From positions 682,001-746,000 of the forward strand of contig NZ_PDJH01000001.1 in NCBI RefSeq assembly GCF_002564025.1: 64,000 bases of DNA, in the 5' to 3' direction. The position numbers were made by a program, and so were the translations under genes. The notes under the pieces were generated by a model. It was not told the DNA's origin and ran no database searches. It was given only the letters and a program-made list of their open reading frames with translations. Below are positions 38,200 through 46,604 of this stretch, one piece after another. The number at the start of each line of letters is the position of its first letter. The stretch's first letter is position 1. Source of the stretch: Flavimobilis soli. Its GTDB lineage: Bacteria; Actinomycetota; Actinomycetes; Actinomycetales; Cellulomonadaceae.

Positions 38200-39045
38200 T
38201 CAGGCCCCGACGCGGAAGCGCACGAAGGACACGACGTTGCCGCCGGCCTCCTGAGCAACCTTGCCGACGGTCTTGCTCGGGTCCTTGGCGAGCGGCTGCT
38301 CGAGAAGGACGACCTCTTCGAAGAACTTGTTGAGACGGTTCTCCGCGATCTTCGCGATGATGTGCTCGGGCTTGTTGCCGCCCTCGTTGCGAGCCGTCTC
38401 CTCGACGATGCGACGCTCGTTCTCGACCGCGTCCGCGGGGACGTCCTCGCGCGAGAGGTAGGTCGGGGCGAGCGCGGCGACGTGCTGCGCGACGTCCTTG
38501 CCCACGGCCGCGCCGGCCTCGTCGGTGACGACGAGGACGCCGATCGTCGGCGGGAGGTCCTTGGCCGTGCGGTGCACGTAGCTCGTGACCTTGGGGCCGG
38601 AGACGACGGCGACGCGACGGAGGACGACCTTCTCGCCGATCTCGGCGGCGAGGGCGGTCACGGTGTCCGCGACGGTGCCCTCGGCGGTCGGGGCGGCGAG
38701 GGCCGACTCGACGTCGGTCGCGCCGGCGGCGACGACCGCGGCGAGCACGGTGTCGGCCAGACCGATGAACTTCTCGTTCTTCGCGACGAAGTCGGTCTCG
38801 CAGTTGAGCTCGATGAGCGTGCCGGTCTCACCCGCGTCGGACGCGGTGATGTCGACGGCGACGAGGCCCTCGGACGTCGCGCGGTCCTCGCGCTTGGAGA
38901 CGCCCTTGAGGCCCTTGATGCGGAGGATCTCGAGAGCCTTCTCCGAGTCGCCGTTCGCCTCGTCGAGCGCCTTCTTGACGTCGAGCATGCCGGCGCCCGT
39001 GCGCTCGCGCAGCGCCTTGATGTCAGCGGCGGTGTAGTTCGCCAT
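38200..39045 (-). CDS. tsf: Elongation factor Ts
   Basis: Guanine-nucleotide exchange factor for EF-Tu. The 281-residue protein has the N-terminal UBA-like helix (LRERTGAGMLDVKKALDEANGD), the EF-Tu contact motif TDFVAKNEKF near residue 82, and a dimerisation-like C-terminal half. The ATG at 39045 follows AAGGGACC. It follows rpsB by 78 nt with a hairpin between, the conserved S2/EF-Ts pair. Confidence 0.97.
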   Translation of the reverse strand: MANYTAADIKALRERTGAGMLDVKKALDEANGDSEKALEILRIKGLKGVSKREDRATSEGLVAVDITASDAGETGTLIELNCETDFVAKNEKFIGLADTVLAAVVAAGATDVESALAAPTAEGTVADTVTALAAEIGEKVVLRRVAVVSGPKVTSYVHRTAKDLPPTIGVLVVTDEAGAAVGKDVAQHVAALAPTYLSREDVPADAVENERRIVEETARNEGGNKPEHIIAKIAENRLNKFFEEVVLLEQPLAKDPSKTVGKVAQEAGGNVVSFVRFRVGA

Positions 39046-39086
39046 GGTGTGGTCCCTTGCCTGTGGTGGTGTGCGGTGGGCAGACG

Positions 39087-39118
39087 GCAGCCGGGCGGGG
39101 TGCTCCCCGCCCGGCTGC
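39087..39118 (-). terminator. Hairpin between rpsB and tsf
   Basis: A perfect 14-bp inverted repeat (39087-39100 with 39105-39118) with a 4-nt loop starts 5 nt after the rpsB stop codon. Because tsf is normally co-transcribed, this is more likely an attenuator or stability element than a full stop. Confidence 0.68.
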
Positions 39119-39123
39119 GGTCA

Positions 39124-39975
39124 TCACTCGGACTTCGGCGCCTCGGCCTCGGCGGCCGGAGCAGCCTCGGCGGCGGGGGCGGCCTCAGCAGCCGGAGCCT
39201 CGGCAGCAGCGTCACCGGCGAGGAGCTCGCGCTCCCACTCGGCGAGCGGCTCGGCCGGCGCCTCGGTGGCGCCGGACTTGCCGGACGCACGCTGGAGGAG
39301 GCCCTCGGCGACGGCGTCGGCGATCACGCGGGTCAGCAGCGCGACGGCGCGGATGGCGTCGTCGTTGCCCGGGATCTTGTAGTCGACGACGTCCGGGTCG
39401 CAGTTCGTGTCGAGGATCGCGACGATCGGGATGTTGAGCTTCTGCGCCTCGGCGACAGCGAGGTGCTCCTTGTTCGTGTCGACGATCCAGACGGCGGAGG
39501 GGACCTTCGCCATGTCACGGATACCACCGAGGGTCTTCGTGAGCTTGTCCTTCTCGCGGCGGAGCACGAGAAGCTCCTTCTTCGTCAGGTTCGAGCCGGC
39601 GACGTCGTCGAAGTCGATCTGCTCGAGCTCCTTCATACGCTGAAGGCGCTTGTGGACCGTGCCGAAGTTGGTGAGCATGCCACCGAGCCAGCGGTGGTTG
39701 ACGTAGGGCATCCCGACGCGAGCGGCCTGCTCGGCGATGGGCTCCTGCGCCTGCTTCTTCGTGCCGACGAACAGGATCGAGCCGCCGTGGGCGACCGTCT
39801 GCTTGACGAACTCGTACGCGGTGTCGATGTACGACAGCGACTGCTGCAGGTCGACGATGTAGATGCCGTTGCGCTCCGTGAAGATGAAACGCTTCATCTT
39901 CGGGTTCCAGCGGCGGGTCTGGTGCCCGAAGTGGACACCGCTCTCGAGGAGCTGGCGCATGGTCACGACTGCCAT
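39124..39975 (-). CDS. rpsB: Ribosomal protein S2
   Basis: Small-subunit protein needed for S1 and mRNA binding at the 30S platform. The 283-residue protein has the family motifs [37 protein letters not shown], and a C-terminal extension of about 45 residues with Ala/Glu/Pro repeats ([11 protein letters not shown]), common in actinobacteria. The ATG at 39975 follows GGAAGGAAG. A long leader of about 265 nt precedes it if TAGACT at 40250-40255 is the -10. Confidence 0.97.
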   Translation of the reverse strand: MAVVTMRQLLESGVHFGHQTRRWNPKMKRFIFTERNGIYIVDLQQSLSYIDTAYEFVKQTVAHGGSILFVGTKKQAQEPIAEQAARVGMPYVNHRWLGGMLTNFGTVHKRLQRMKELEQIDFDDVAGSNLTKKELLVLRREKDKLTKTLGGIRDMAKVPSAVWIVDTNKEHLAVAEAQKLNIPIVAILDTNCDPDVVDYKIPGNDDAIRAVALLTRVIADAVAEGLLQRASGKSGATEAPAEPLAEWERELLAGDAAAEAPAAEAAPAAEAAPAAEAEAPKSE

Positions 39976-40355
39976 GGCACTTCCTTCCGGCACGGTCGCG
40001 GATCCTCCGCCTGCCCGTGCACATGATCGGCGGCCCGGCGGGCCGCGTGCGGTTGTCGGTCGACCCGGACGGGGCGACCCCTGGTGCCCTGAGCCGAGGG
40101 ACCGGCGAACCGGACCACCCCACGGCTCCCCACCGCCCGCAGGCGGCCGTGACCGACTGGCAGTCACGACGGGAGAAGGACACGCGATGTCACCGGCTGG
40201 GTAGCACCATCGAGGTTGGTCGACGGCATGACGCAGCCAGAGCGGGTCAAGTCTACCTGACGTTGCCCCGCCCACAGACATCCCCGCAGGCGACGCGCGT
40301 CACGGCCGGCGACGGCGACGAGCACCGAGGTTCACAGCCGTGCTCGGCTCGGGGC
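39976..40355. other. Divergent intergenic region between rpsB and the M23-like gene
   Basis: This 380-nt gap holds a -10 hexamer for rpsB (TAGACT at 40255-40250, minus strand) and the presumed rpsB leader. Two hairpins are visible: 7 bp at 40030-40036 with 40040-40046, and CCGG-CGAA-CCGG around 40102-40113. No coding sequence is convincing. I looked for a c-di-AMP riboswitch ahead of the M23-like gene and did not recognise one. Confidence 0.6.
40250..40255 (-). promoter_or_regulatory. Candidate -10 element of rpsB
   Basis: TAGACT on the minus strand is an excellent match to the actinobacterial -10. It predicts transcription start near 40243 and a 5' leader of about 265 nt. The -35 region is not clear. 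Confidence 0.5.
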
Positions 40356-40985
40356 ATGAGCCTCCTGACCGCCCCGCTCCGCGCACCCGCGGCGGCGCTC
40401 GCTGCGCTGCTGCTCGTCACGCCGTCGGCCCCTCCCGTGCACGAACCGGTGCCGTCGCTGGCGGGCGCCGCGGCCGGCAGCTGGGTCCGCCCAGTCCAGC
40501 CCGGGGGCGTCGTCCACGGTTTCGACCCGCCCGCGCAGGCGTGGCTCGCGGGTCACCGCGGGGTCGACCTCACGGCGAGCGTCGGCGACGTCGTCCGCAG
40601 CCCGGCCGACGGCGTCGTGACCTTCGCCGGGCCGGTCGCAGGCCGGGGCGTGCTCGTCGTCACGCACGACGACGGTCTGCGGACGTCCCTCGAGCCCGTC
40701 GACGCGACGGTCGCGCGCGGGAGCCGGGTGAGCGCCGGCGACCCCGTCGCGACGCTGTCGACCGACCCGGGGCACTGCACGCCGGCGGCGTGCCTCCACT
40801 GGGGCGTGCGAGCCGGCGAGACGTACGTCGACCCCCTCGCTCTCCTGGGCCGCGTACGGATCGTCCTCCTCGGACGGCGCGGCCTGCGTCAGGGGGACGC
40901 TGTCAGGCGTTCTCGGCGGCGACGAGAAGGTCGCGCAGGCGGGCCATCGCCGCCGTGTGCATCTGCGAGATGCGCGACTCGGTGA
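40356..40985 (+). CDS. M23-like (LytM) secreted protein, possibly degenerate
   Basis: Predicted exported protein with an M23 peptidoglycan-peptidase fold. The 209-residue product has a signal-like Ala/Leu-rich N-terminus, the zinc motif HRGVD near 69, HDDGLRTSLEPV, and a C-terminal motif CLHWGVR where active enzymes have H-x-H; here the first His is a Cys. The last 35 residues are strongly basic and low in complexity (RRSRRRREGRAGG) and their codons run 83 nt into the 3' end of the convergent whiG gene, so the natural stop may have been lost. It may be a regulator of amidases rather than an enzyme. The ATG at 40356 has no strong ribosome-binding site. Confidence 0.72.
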   Translation: MSLLTAPLRAPAAALAALLLVTPSAPPVHEPVPSLAGAAAGSWVRPVQPGGVVHGFDPPAQAWLAGHRGVDLTASVGDVVRSPADGVVTFAGPVAGRGVLVVTHDDGLRTSLEPVDATVARGSRVSAGDPVATLSTDPGHCTPAACLHWGVRAGETYVDPLALLGRVRIVLLGRRGLRQGDAVRRSRRRREGRAGGPSPPCASARCATR

Positions 40986-41763
40986 CGCCGAGGATCGTGC
41001 CGATCTCCGCGAGGGTCATGTTCTGGAAGTAGTAGAAGGTCAGGACGAGCTTCTCGCGGTCGGAGAGCCGGCCGATCGCCTGCGACAGGAGGTACTTCGT
41101 CTCCTTCGCCTCGAACGTGCGCGCCGGGTCGTTCGTACGGCTCTGGTGCGTCGCGTCGACCGCGCTCACCTGACCGAACTGCTCGGCACCGATGCTGAGC
41201 AGCTCGTCGAGCGCCACGACGTTCGCCGAGGCGACCTGGGTACGGACCGCGCGCACCTCCTCGACCTGGACACCGAGCCGGGCCGCGACCTCGCTCTCCT
41301 GCGGGCTGCAGTGGTGGAGCGCCTCGAGCTCGCTGTGCGCCCTGTCGATCGCTCGGGCCTTGGTACGCACCGAGCGGGGCAGCCAGTCGATCGAACGGAG
41401 CTCGTCGATGATGGCGCCGCGGATGCGGGAGGACGCGTAGGTCTCGAACTTGATCTCGCGGTCCAGCTCGAACTTCTCGATCGCGTCGATGAGCCCGAAC
41501 ATCCCGTACGAGACGAGGTCGGCGTGCTCGACCGAGCTCGGGAGGCGGGTCGCGATGCGCGACGCGACTGCGGCGACGAGCGGCGCGTAGTGCAGGATCA
41601 GCTGCTCGCGACGGACCGGTGCGGCCTCGCGCTTGTACTCGAGCCAGGCCTGCGCGATCTCGTCCGCGACGTCGACCTGGTCGGGCACGAGGTAAGGACG
41701 GAACGGCGCCGTGGGGCCCTCGACCGGCGTGGCGGTGAGGTGAGTCGTTGCTGGCTGGCTCAT
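40903..41763 (-). CDS. whiG: RNA polymerase sigma factor, FliA/WhiG type
   Basis: Alternative sigma-70 family factor (group 3) that directs transcription of motility genes in many bacteria and of sporulation genes in Streptomyces. The 286-residue protein has region 2 (LVSYGMFGLIDAIEKFELDREIKFETYASSRIRGAIIDELR), region 3, and region 4 (LVLTFYYFQNMTLAEIGTILGVTESRISQMHTAAMARLR). I use the ATG at 41763, which has GAGGAAC at 8 nt. It lies 16 nt after xerC and is probably co-transcribed. No flagellar or spore gene lies in this window, so its regulon cannot be inferred here. Its 3' end overlaps the M23-like gene. Confidence 0.9.
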   Translation of the reverse strand: MSQPATTHLTATPVEGPTAPFRPYLVPDQVDVADEIAQAWLEYKREAAPVRREQLILHYAPLVAAVASRIATRLPSSVEHADLVSYGMFGLIDAIEKFELDREIKFETYASSRIRGAIIDELRSIDWLPRSVRTKARAIDRAHSELEALHHCSPQESEVAARLGVQVEEVRAVRTQVASANVVALDELLSIGAEQFGQVSAVDATHQSRTNDPARTFEAKETKYLLSQAIGRLSDREKLVLTFYYFQNMTLAEIGTILGVTESRISQMHTAAMARLRDLLVAAENA

Positions 41764-41779
41764 CGGTGTTCCTCGGTAC

Positions 41780-42745
41780 TCAGGCACGGGGGTGCGCAAG
41801 CTGGAATGACGAGCGCAGACGCTCGGGGCTGACGTGGGTGTAGCGCTGGGTCGTGGCGAGGGTCGCGTGGCCGAGGACCTCCTGCACGCCGCGGAGGTCG
41901 GAGCCTCCTGCGAGCAGGTGGGTCGCGGCAGTGTGACGCAGGCCGTGCGGTGCGATGTCGTCGACTCCTGCGAGCGCCGTCAGGTCGTGGACCGCCTGAC
42001 GGATCTGGCGCTGCCCCCAACGCTGCCCGCGGTTGCCGATGAGGAGTGCACGCTGGGTGGCCGAGGACACGAGGACGGGGCGCCCTCTCTCGAGCCACTG
42101 CGTGACGGCGTCGGCAGCGGGGACCCCGAACGGGACGGCCCGCTCGCGATCCCCCTTGCCGACGACGCGGACGAGCCGCTGCCCGAGGTCGACGTCCTCG
42201 ACGTCGACACCGACGAGCTCGCCCACGCGGATCCCGGTCGCGTAGAGCAGCTCGACGGCAGCCCAGTCGCGAAGGTGTGTCGGGTCGCCGCTCGCGGCAC
42301 GCTCGCGCGTCGCCTCCATGAGCCGCTCGGCCGCCTCGACACCGAGCACCGTGGGCAGCGTGCGGTCGGCGCGCGGGCTGGCGAGCCTGCTCGCGGGGTC
42401 GGCAGCGAGGTATCCGCTGCGGGCGGCCCACTCGAAGAAGGAGCGCACGCTCGCCCCGCGTCGCGCGAGGGTCGCGCGCGAGAGGTTGCGCTCGCTCTGG
42501 TCGGCGAGCCACGCGCGAAGATCGTCGATCGTGACGTCTGCAACCGTGCGGCTGCCGTCCCGGCAGACGTAGGAGACGAGCTGCTCGACGTCGCTGCGAT
42601 AGGCGCGGACGGTGTGGGCGGCGAGGCCACGCTGGAGCTCGAGGTGCGCGCAGAAGTCCGCCACGAGCGCATCCCACTGCGCCGTGTCGGTGTGACCGCT
42701 GTCATTCTGCACGGGACAACGGTGGCGCGCACACTGGCTCTGCAC
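41780..42745 (-). CDS. xerC: Tyrosine recombinase XerC
   Basis: Resolves chromosome dimers at dif, working with a XerD partner and FtsK. The 321-residue protein has an N-terminal SAM-like core-binding domain and the catalytic set R173, K197, H267, R270, H293 and nucleophile Y302 (GLRHTAATHLLAGG; LGHATLATTQRYTHVS). The start is uncertain: GTG 42745 or GTG 42712, neither with a ribosome-binding site. The gene is a housekeeping neighbour of whiG and dprA; there are no att-like repeats or mobile-element genes, so I do not read it as an integrase. Confidence 0.92.
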   Translation of the reverse strand: MQSQCARHRCPVQNDSGHTDTAQWDALVADFCAHLELQRGLAAHTVRAYRSDVEQLVSYVCRDGSRTVADVTIDDLRAWLADQSERNLSRATLARRGASVRSFFEWAARSGYLAADPASRLASPRADRTLPTVLGVEAAERLMEATRERAASGDPTHLRDWAAVELLYATGIRVGELVGVDVEDVDLGQRLVRVVGKGDRERAVPFGVPAADAVTQWLERGRPVLVSSATQRALLIGNRGQRWGQRQIRQAVHDLTALAGVDDIAPHGLRHTAATHLLAGGSDLRGVQEVLGHATLATTQRYTHVSPERLRSSFQLAHPRA

Positions 42746-43070
42746 AAGTGCCGAAACTGATAAATCGCGGCAACCGTGTCCGTTTCGTCACAGCACGGAC
42801 CGATATAATGATTCACAGCCTGAGAAGTTCATGGGAACGTAACCGGCGAACCGCGCCGGGACTTGTTCATACCGTCTTCAGAACTTGCGCCGCACCGCAT
42901 CGTCGGCCGCTCACGAACCACCTCGAACGCTCAGGATCCGCACCAGGACGCGGTCGAGGCGACGGGAAGGATCGCGCAGCGGTTTCCACGGCACCGGGGC
43001 GACACACCCGTCAGCGGCCTGACCCGCGCACGCTCCGCCGGGCGTCGGCCGCTGCACGGCACAGGGTCGC
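42746..43070. other. AT-richer intergenic region between dprA and xerC
   Basis: A 325-nt gap with a local drop in GC over about 42740-42870. It contains a perfect TATAAT on the plus strand (42804-42809) and, on the minus strand, TGTGACGAAACGGACA near 42775-42790, which resembles a CRP-type half-site pair, plus possible -10 elements for xerC. A plus-strand reading frame of 161 codons through here has no family resemblance. The gap should hold the promoter of xerC-whiG. The rest shows nothing I can name. Confidence 0.55.
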
Positions 43071-44291
43071 TCACGCCTGCCCCGCATGCCTGCGCCACCC
43101 CGCCGTCGTACGGCTGACGAGCCCTCGCGCCTCGAGCTCTCCGAGACCTGAGAGCACCTCGCGCGGCCCGACCCCCGCGGAGCGCGCGAGGGAGTCGAGC
43201 CCCGCTGGGCTCCGCAGCGGAAGGGCGTCGTAGACGCTGCGCGCGACGCCGGCGAGGCCGTCCGTCGGACGAGCGGGCGCGCCCCGCTCCGGTGCGACGT
43301 CGTCCCCGATCGCTCCGGCGAGCTCGGCGACCTCGTCAGCGTCGGTGACGCAGACGGCAGCGTGCTCGCGCATGAGCCGGTGGCAGCCCGCGGAAGCCAT
43401 CGAGGTGATCGGACCGGGGACCGCACCCACAGGACGGTTGAGGCGCGCGGCGTGAGCCGCCGTGCTGAGAGAACCCGACCGCCACGCCGCTTCCACGACG
43501 ACCGTCGCGCCCGAGACCGCAGCGATGACCCGGTTCCGCTGCAGGAACCTGGTCCTGCTCGGCATCGACCCGGGCGGCACCTCGGAGACGACGGCCCCGC
43601 CCTCCGCGAGGACGCGTTCGAGCAGGTCGCGGTTGCCCGCCGGGTAGAGCCTGTCGACGCCGCCCGCCATGACCGCGACGGTCGTCCCCCCGGCCGCGAG
43701 CGCCCCCCGGTGCGCCGCCGCGTCGATCCCGTACGCGCCGCCCGAGACGACGGCGAAGCGCCGGTCCACGAGCCCGGCAGCCAGGTCGGAGGCGACGCGC
43801 GTGCCGTAGTCGGTGCTGGCACGCGCACCCACGAGGGCGACCGACCGTGCGAGGGCGGCGTCCCAGTCGGCAGGGCCGTCGCGACCTCCGCGGAACCACA
43901 GGCAGAACGGTGCCGCGTCGCCGAGCAGGTCCGCTCCGCGGGGCCAGCCGGGCTGTCCCGGCAGGAGGAGACAGCCGCCGAGCGAGCGCAGCACGCTCAG
44001 CTCGCGCCGCGGGTCGAGGCCGTCGAGCCTCGGCGCCCAGCGGGCGAGCCCACCGAGGAGCCGACGGCCGAGCGCGCTGCGCCGCGCCGCCGGGACGGCG
44101 AGCCGCTCGAGCAGCCCGTCGACCGCGGGTCGCTCGGCGGCGGGGCCGGTCGCGGCGAGCACCCAGTCGAGCGCGGCGGTCGCACCGACCGCCCGGACCA
44201 GCATCCCGGCGGTCGCGTCCCCCGGCTCGGCGACCCGGCTCCACGCCGCGGCCGCGAGGCTCGGGTCGGCCGTGTCGAACGCGACCCTCAC
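43071..44291 (-). CDS. dprA: DNA-processing protein DprA
   Basis: Binds incoming single-stranded DNA and loads RecA during transformation; it is also widespread in bacteria without known competence. The 406-residue protein has an N-terminal SAM-like region, the Rossmann core (VALVGARASTDYG; VVSGGAYGIDAAAH; PAGNRDLL; RFLQRNRVIAAVSGATVVVEA), and a C-terminal winged helix. The GTG start at 44291 overlaps the comM stop codon as GTGA. It is the last gene of the yraN-comM-dprA run. Confidence 0.94.
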   Translation of the reverse strand: MRVAFDTADPSLAAAAWSRVAEPGDATAGMLVRAVGATAALDWVLAATGPAAERPAVDGLLERLAVPAARRSALGRRLLGGLARWAPRLDGLDPRRELSVLRSLGGCLLLPGQPGWPRGADLLGDAAPFCLWFRGGRDGPADWDAALARSVALVGARASTDYGTRVASDLAAGLVDRRFAVVSGGAYGIDAAAHRGALAAGGTTVAVMAGGVDRLYPAGNRDLLERVLAEGGAVVSEVPPGSMPSRTRFLQRNRVIAAVSGATVVVEAAWRSGSLSTAAHAARLNRPVGAVPGPITSMASAGCHRLMREHAAVCVTDADEVAELAGAIGDDVAPERGAPARPTDGLAGVARSVYDALPLRSPAGLDSLARSAGVGPREVLSGLGELEARGLVSRTTAGWRRHAGQA

Positions 44292-45826
44292 GCGACGCTC
44301 CCCCGGGTCCGCAGCGCGAGCGCCTGGCCGATCTCCTCTCGCCCGGGGCTCCCGAGCCCCGCGAGGTCCGCGAGCGTCCACGCGGCCCGCAGGACGCGGT
44401 CGGCGCCGCGCAGGCTCAGCGTGCCGCGGTCGAGGGCGGCGTCGAGCAACGCCACCCCGCCGTGCCGCGGACCGAGCAGCGTCCTGAGGTGGCTCCCCGG
44501 CACCTGGGAGTTGGTCGTCCAGCCGTGCGGGGCGAGCCGCTCGCGCTGGGCCGCGCGCGCCGCGGCGACACGAGCGGCGACGACCGCCGTCGCCTCTCCC
44601 GCTGCGTTCTCGGCGATCTCGGTCCGGGTGACCGGGCCGACCTCGAGCTGGAGGTCGACGCGGTCGAGCAAGGGCCCGGCGAGCCGGCCGAAGTAGCGTC
44701 GGCGGGCCATGGGCGCGCACGTGCACCCCGTGCCCTTGCCTACGGCGAGGCCGCACGGGCACGGGTTGGCAGCGAGCACGAGCTGGAAACGCGCGGGATA
44801 CCTCGCCGCCCCGCTCACGCGGTGGATCACGAGCTCACCGTTCTCGAGCGGCTGGCGCAGGGTCTGCAGCACGCGGCTCGAGAACTCGGGCGCCTCGTCC
44901 ATGAAGAGCACACCTCGGTGCGCCCTCGATGCCGCCCCGGGGCGGGGCACTCCCGACCCTCCCCCGACGATCGACGCGGCGGTCGCGGTGTGGTGCGGGT
45001 CCTCGAAGGGAGGGCGCCGGATGAGGCCGCGCGTCGGGTCGAACGTACCGGCGACCGAGTGCACCGCGGTGACCTCGACGGACTCCTCGTCGGTGAGATC
45101 GGGCAGGAGACCGGGGAGCCGCGCGGCGAGCATCGTCTTGCCCGCGCCGGGCGGCCCGACCATGAGGAGGTGGTGCGCCCCGGCTGCTGCGACCTCGAGG
45201 GCGGCGCGCGCCTCGTGCTGCCCGACGACGTCGGCCAGGTCCGGCACAGGCTCGGGCGCCGGCGGCACCGCCCGTCCGGCGCGTGCCGCACGCGCCACCG
45301 GCTCGGGGATGTCGGCGCCGTACGCGTACGCGAGCTCGGCGAGCGAGGCGACGGCGTGGACCTCGGCGCCGGGCACGAGGCGGGCCTCGCGCTCGTCGGC
45401 GACGGAGACGACGACGCGCCGCGCGCCGCCCGCGACCGCGGCGGCGACCGACGGGAGCACCCCGCGCACGGGGTGCACGCGCCCGTCGAGCCCGAGCTCG
45501 CCGAGATGCACGACGCCGCGCGCGGACGTGGCGTCGACGAGCCCGGCCCCGCTGAGCGTCGCGACCGCGATCGCGAGGTCGAACGCCGAGCCGTGCTTGG
45601 GCAGCGAGGCGGGTGACAGGTTGACGGTCACCTTGCGGTTGGGCCAGGGCAGACCGCTCGACGTCACCGCGGCGCGGACGCGGTCGCGCGCCTCGCTGAG
45701 CGAGGCGTCCGGCAGCCCGATCAGCGTGAACCCCGGGACGGAAGCGGCAAGGTGCGCCTCGACCTCGACGAGGTGGCCCGTGAGACCCACGAGAGCGACG
45801 GCGCCCGCGGTGCCGAGCCCGCTCAC
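44288..45826 (-). CDS. comM: YifB/ComM-family Mg chelatase-like AAA ATPase
   Basis: Hexameric helicase that promotes branch migration during integration of transformed DNA (known for ComM). The 512-residue protein has an N-terminal Lon-S5-like domain, Walker A GPPGAGKT near residue 225, the Walker B segment GVLFMDEAPEF, and the Cys-rich insertion NPCPCG..GTGCTC near 370. The GTG start overlaps yraN as GTGA, and its own stop overlaps dprA as GTGA. Other DNA-uptake genes are not in the window. Confidence 0.94.
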   Translation of the reverse strand: MSGLGTAGAVALVGLTGHLVEVEAHLAASVPGFTLIGLPDASLSEARDRVRAAVTSSGLPWPNRKVTVNLSPASLPKHGSAFDLAIAVATLSGAGLVDATSARGVVHLGELGLDGRVHPVRGVLPSVAAAVAGGARRVVVSVADEREARLVPGAEVHAVASLAELAYAYGADIPEPVARAARAGRAVPPAPEPVPDLADVVGQHEARAALEVAAAGAHHLLMVGPPGAGKTMLAARLPGLLPDLTDEESVEVTAVHSVAGTFDPTRGLIRRPPFEDPHHTATAASIVGGGSGVPRPGAASRAHRGVLFMDEAPEFSSRVLQTLRQPLENGELVIHRVSGAARYPARFQLVLAANPCPCGLAVGKGTGCTCAPMARRRYFGRLAGPLLDRVDLQLEVGPVTRTEIAENAAGEATAVVAARVAAARAAQRERLAPHGWTTNSQVPGSHLRTLLGPRHGGVALLDAALDRGTLSLRGADRVLRAAWTLADLAGLGSPGREEIGQALALRTRGSVA

Positions 45827-46179
45827 GAGACACCGACCAGGTGCTCGAGGACGACCGGGCGTCCGGGCTCAGCGACGATCGCGACGACGTCGACGCGGAC
45901 CGATCGTGGCCTCAGGTCGTGCTCGTGGAGCCACTGCCCGCCGAGCTTGCGCACCCGCGCCAGCTTGGCGTCCGTGACGGCCTCGGCGGGGTGGCCGAAC
46001 CCGCGTCCCGTCCGCGTCTTGACCTCGACGAGCACGAGCTCGTCGCGGTCGAGCGCGACGATGTCGAGCTCACCGGCGTGCCCGCGCCAGTTGCGGTCCA
46101 GGACCGTCCACCCGAGCTCCTCGAGCCGCTCTGCGGCCCACTGCTCTCCTCGCCGTCCGACGGCGTCCTTGGCACGCAT
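45823..46179 (-). CDS. YraN-family (UPF0102) endonuclease-like protein
   Basis: Small protein with a restriction-endonuclease-like fold of unclear role. The 118-residue protein has GRRGEQWAAERLEELGW, then the catalytic-like pattern GELDIVALDRDELVLVEVKTRTG. It sits in the usual place between rnhB/DUF2469 and comM. Its stop codon overlaps the comM GTG. The ATG at 46179 follows GGTGGTGCC. Confidence 0.9.
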   Translation of the reverse strand: MRAKDAVGRRGEQWAAERLEELGWTVLDRNWRGHAGELDIVALDRDELVLVEVKTRTGRGFGHPAEAVTDAKLARVRKLGGQWLHEHDLRPRSVRVDVVAIVAEPGRPVVLEHLVGVS

Positions 46180-46297
46180 GGCACCACCTCCGCCCCCGAG
46201 CGTGCGGCGGGGACGTGGCGGGACGCGCGGGCGGAGCGGCGCGCGGTGGACCCGCGCGGAGCGGTCGCCGCCTGTGGGCGGCCGTCCCGGCCTCGGT

Positions 46298-46597
46298 TCA
46301 GATCGTCAGCTCGGGACGCGCGAGCTCCTCGACGTTGACGTCCTTGAACGTCACGACGCGCACCGACTTCACGAAGCGTGCCGAGCGGTACACGTCCCAC
46401 ACCCAAGCGTCCGCGAGCGTCAGCTCGAAGTACACCTCGCCCGCGGCCGAGCGGACCTGGAGGTCCACCTGGTTGGCGAGGTAGAACCGGCGCTCCGTCT
46501 CCACGACGTAGGAGAAGAGGGAGACGACGTCCCTGTACTCGCGGTACAGGGCCAGCTCCATGTCGGTCTCGTAGTTCTCGAGGTCTTCAGCGCTCAC
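46298..46597 (-). CDS. DUF2469 family protein
   Basis: Conserved actinobacterial protein of unknown function, usually found after rnhB. The 99-residue product starts with the family signature SAEDLENYETDMELALYREYRDVV and continues VVETERRFYLANQVDLQVR and VWDVYRSARFVKSVRVVTFKDVNVEEL. I use the GTG at 46597, which gives the family start; an ATG at 46615 would overlap the rnhB 3' end. No catalytic motif or membrane segment is seen. Confidence 0.9.
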   Translation of the reverse strand: MSAEDLENYETDMELALYREYRDVVSLFSYVVETERRFYLANQVDLQVRSAAGEVYFELTLADAWVWDVYRSARFVKSVRVVTFKDVNVEELARPELTI

Positions 46598-46604
46598 CCG
46601 ACCA

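Noticed and set aside
40017..40355. Possible c-di-AMP riboswitch ahead of the M23-like gene
   Set aside because: Such switches often precede wall-hydrolase genes in actinobacteria, but the conserved core was not recognisable.
41780..42745. XerC-type recombinase as an integrase marking a genomic island
   Set aside because: No att-like repeats, tRNA target, or phage/transposon genes nearby; the sequence and place match housekeeping XerC.
42748..43233. Plus-strand frame of 161 codons in the xerC-dprA gap
   Set aside because: Arg/Pro/Ser-rich, no ribosome-binding site, runs into the 3' end of dprA, and shows no recognisable domain. The promoter-like TATAAT inside it is reported separately.
46267..46282. 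GCCGCC/GGCGGC hairpin between yraN and DUF2469
   Set aside because: Six base pairs is expected by chance at this GC content.
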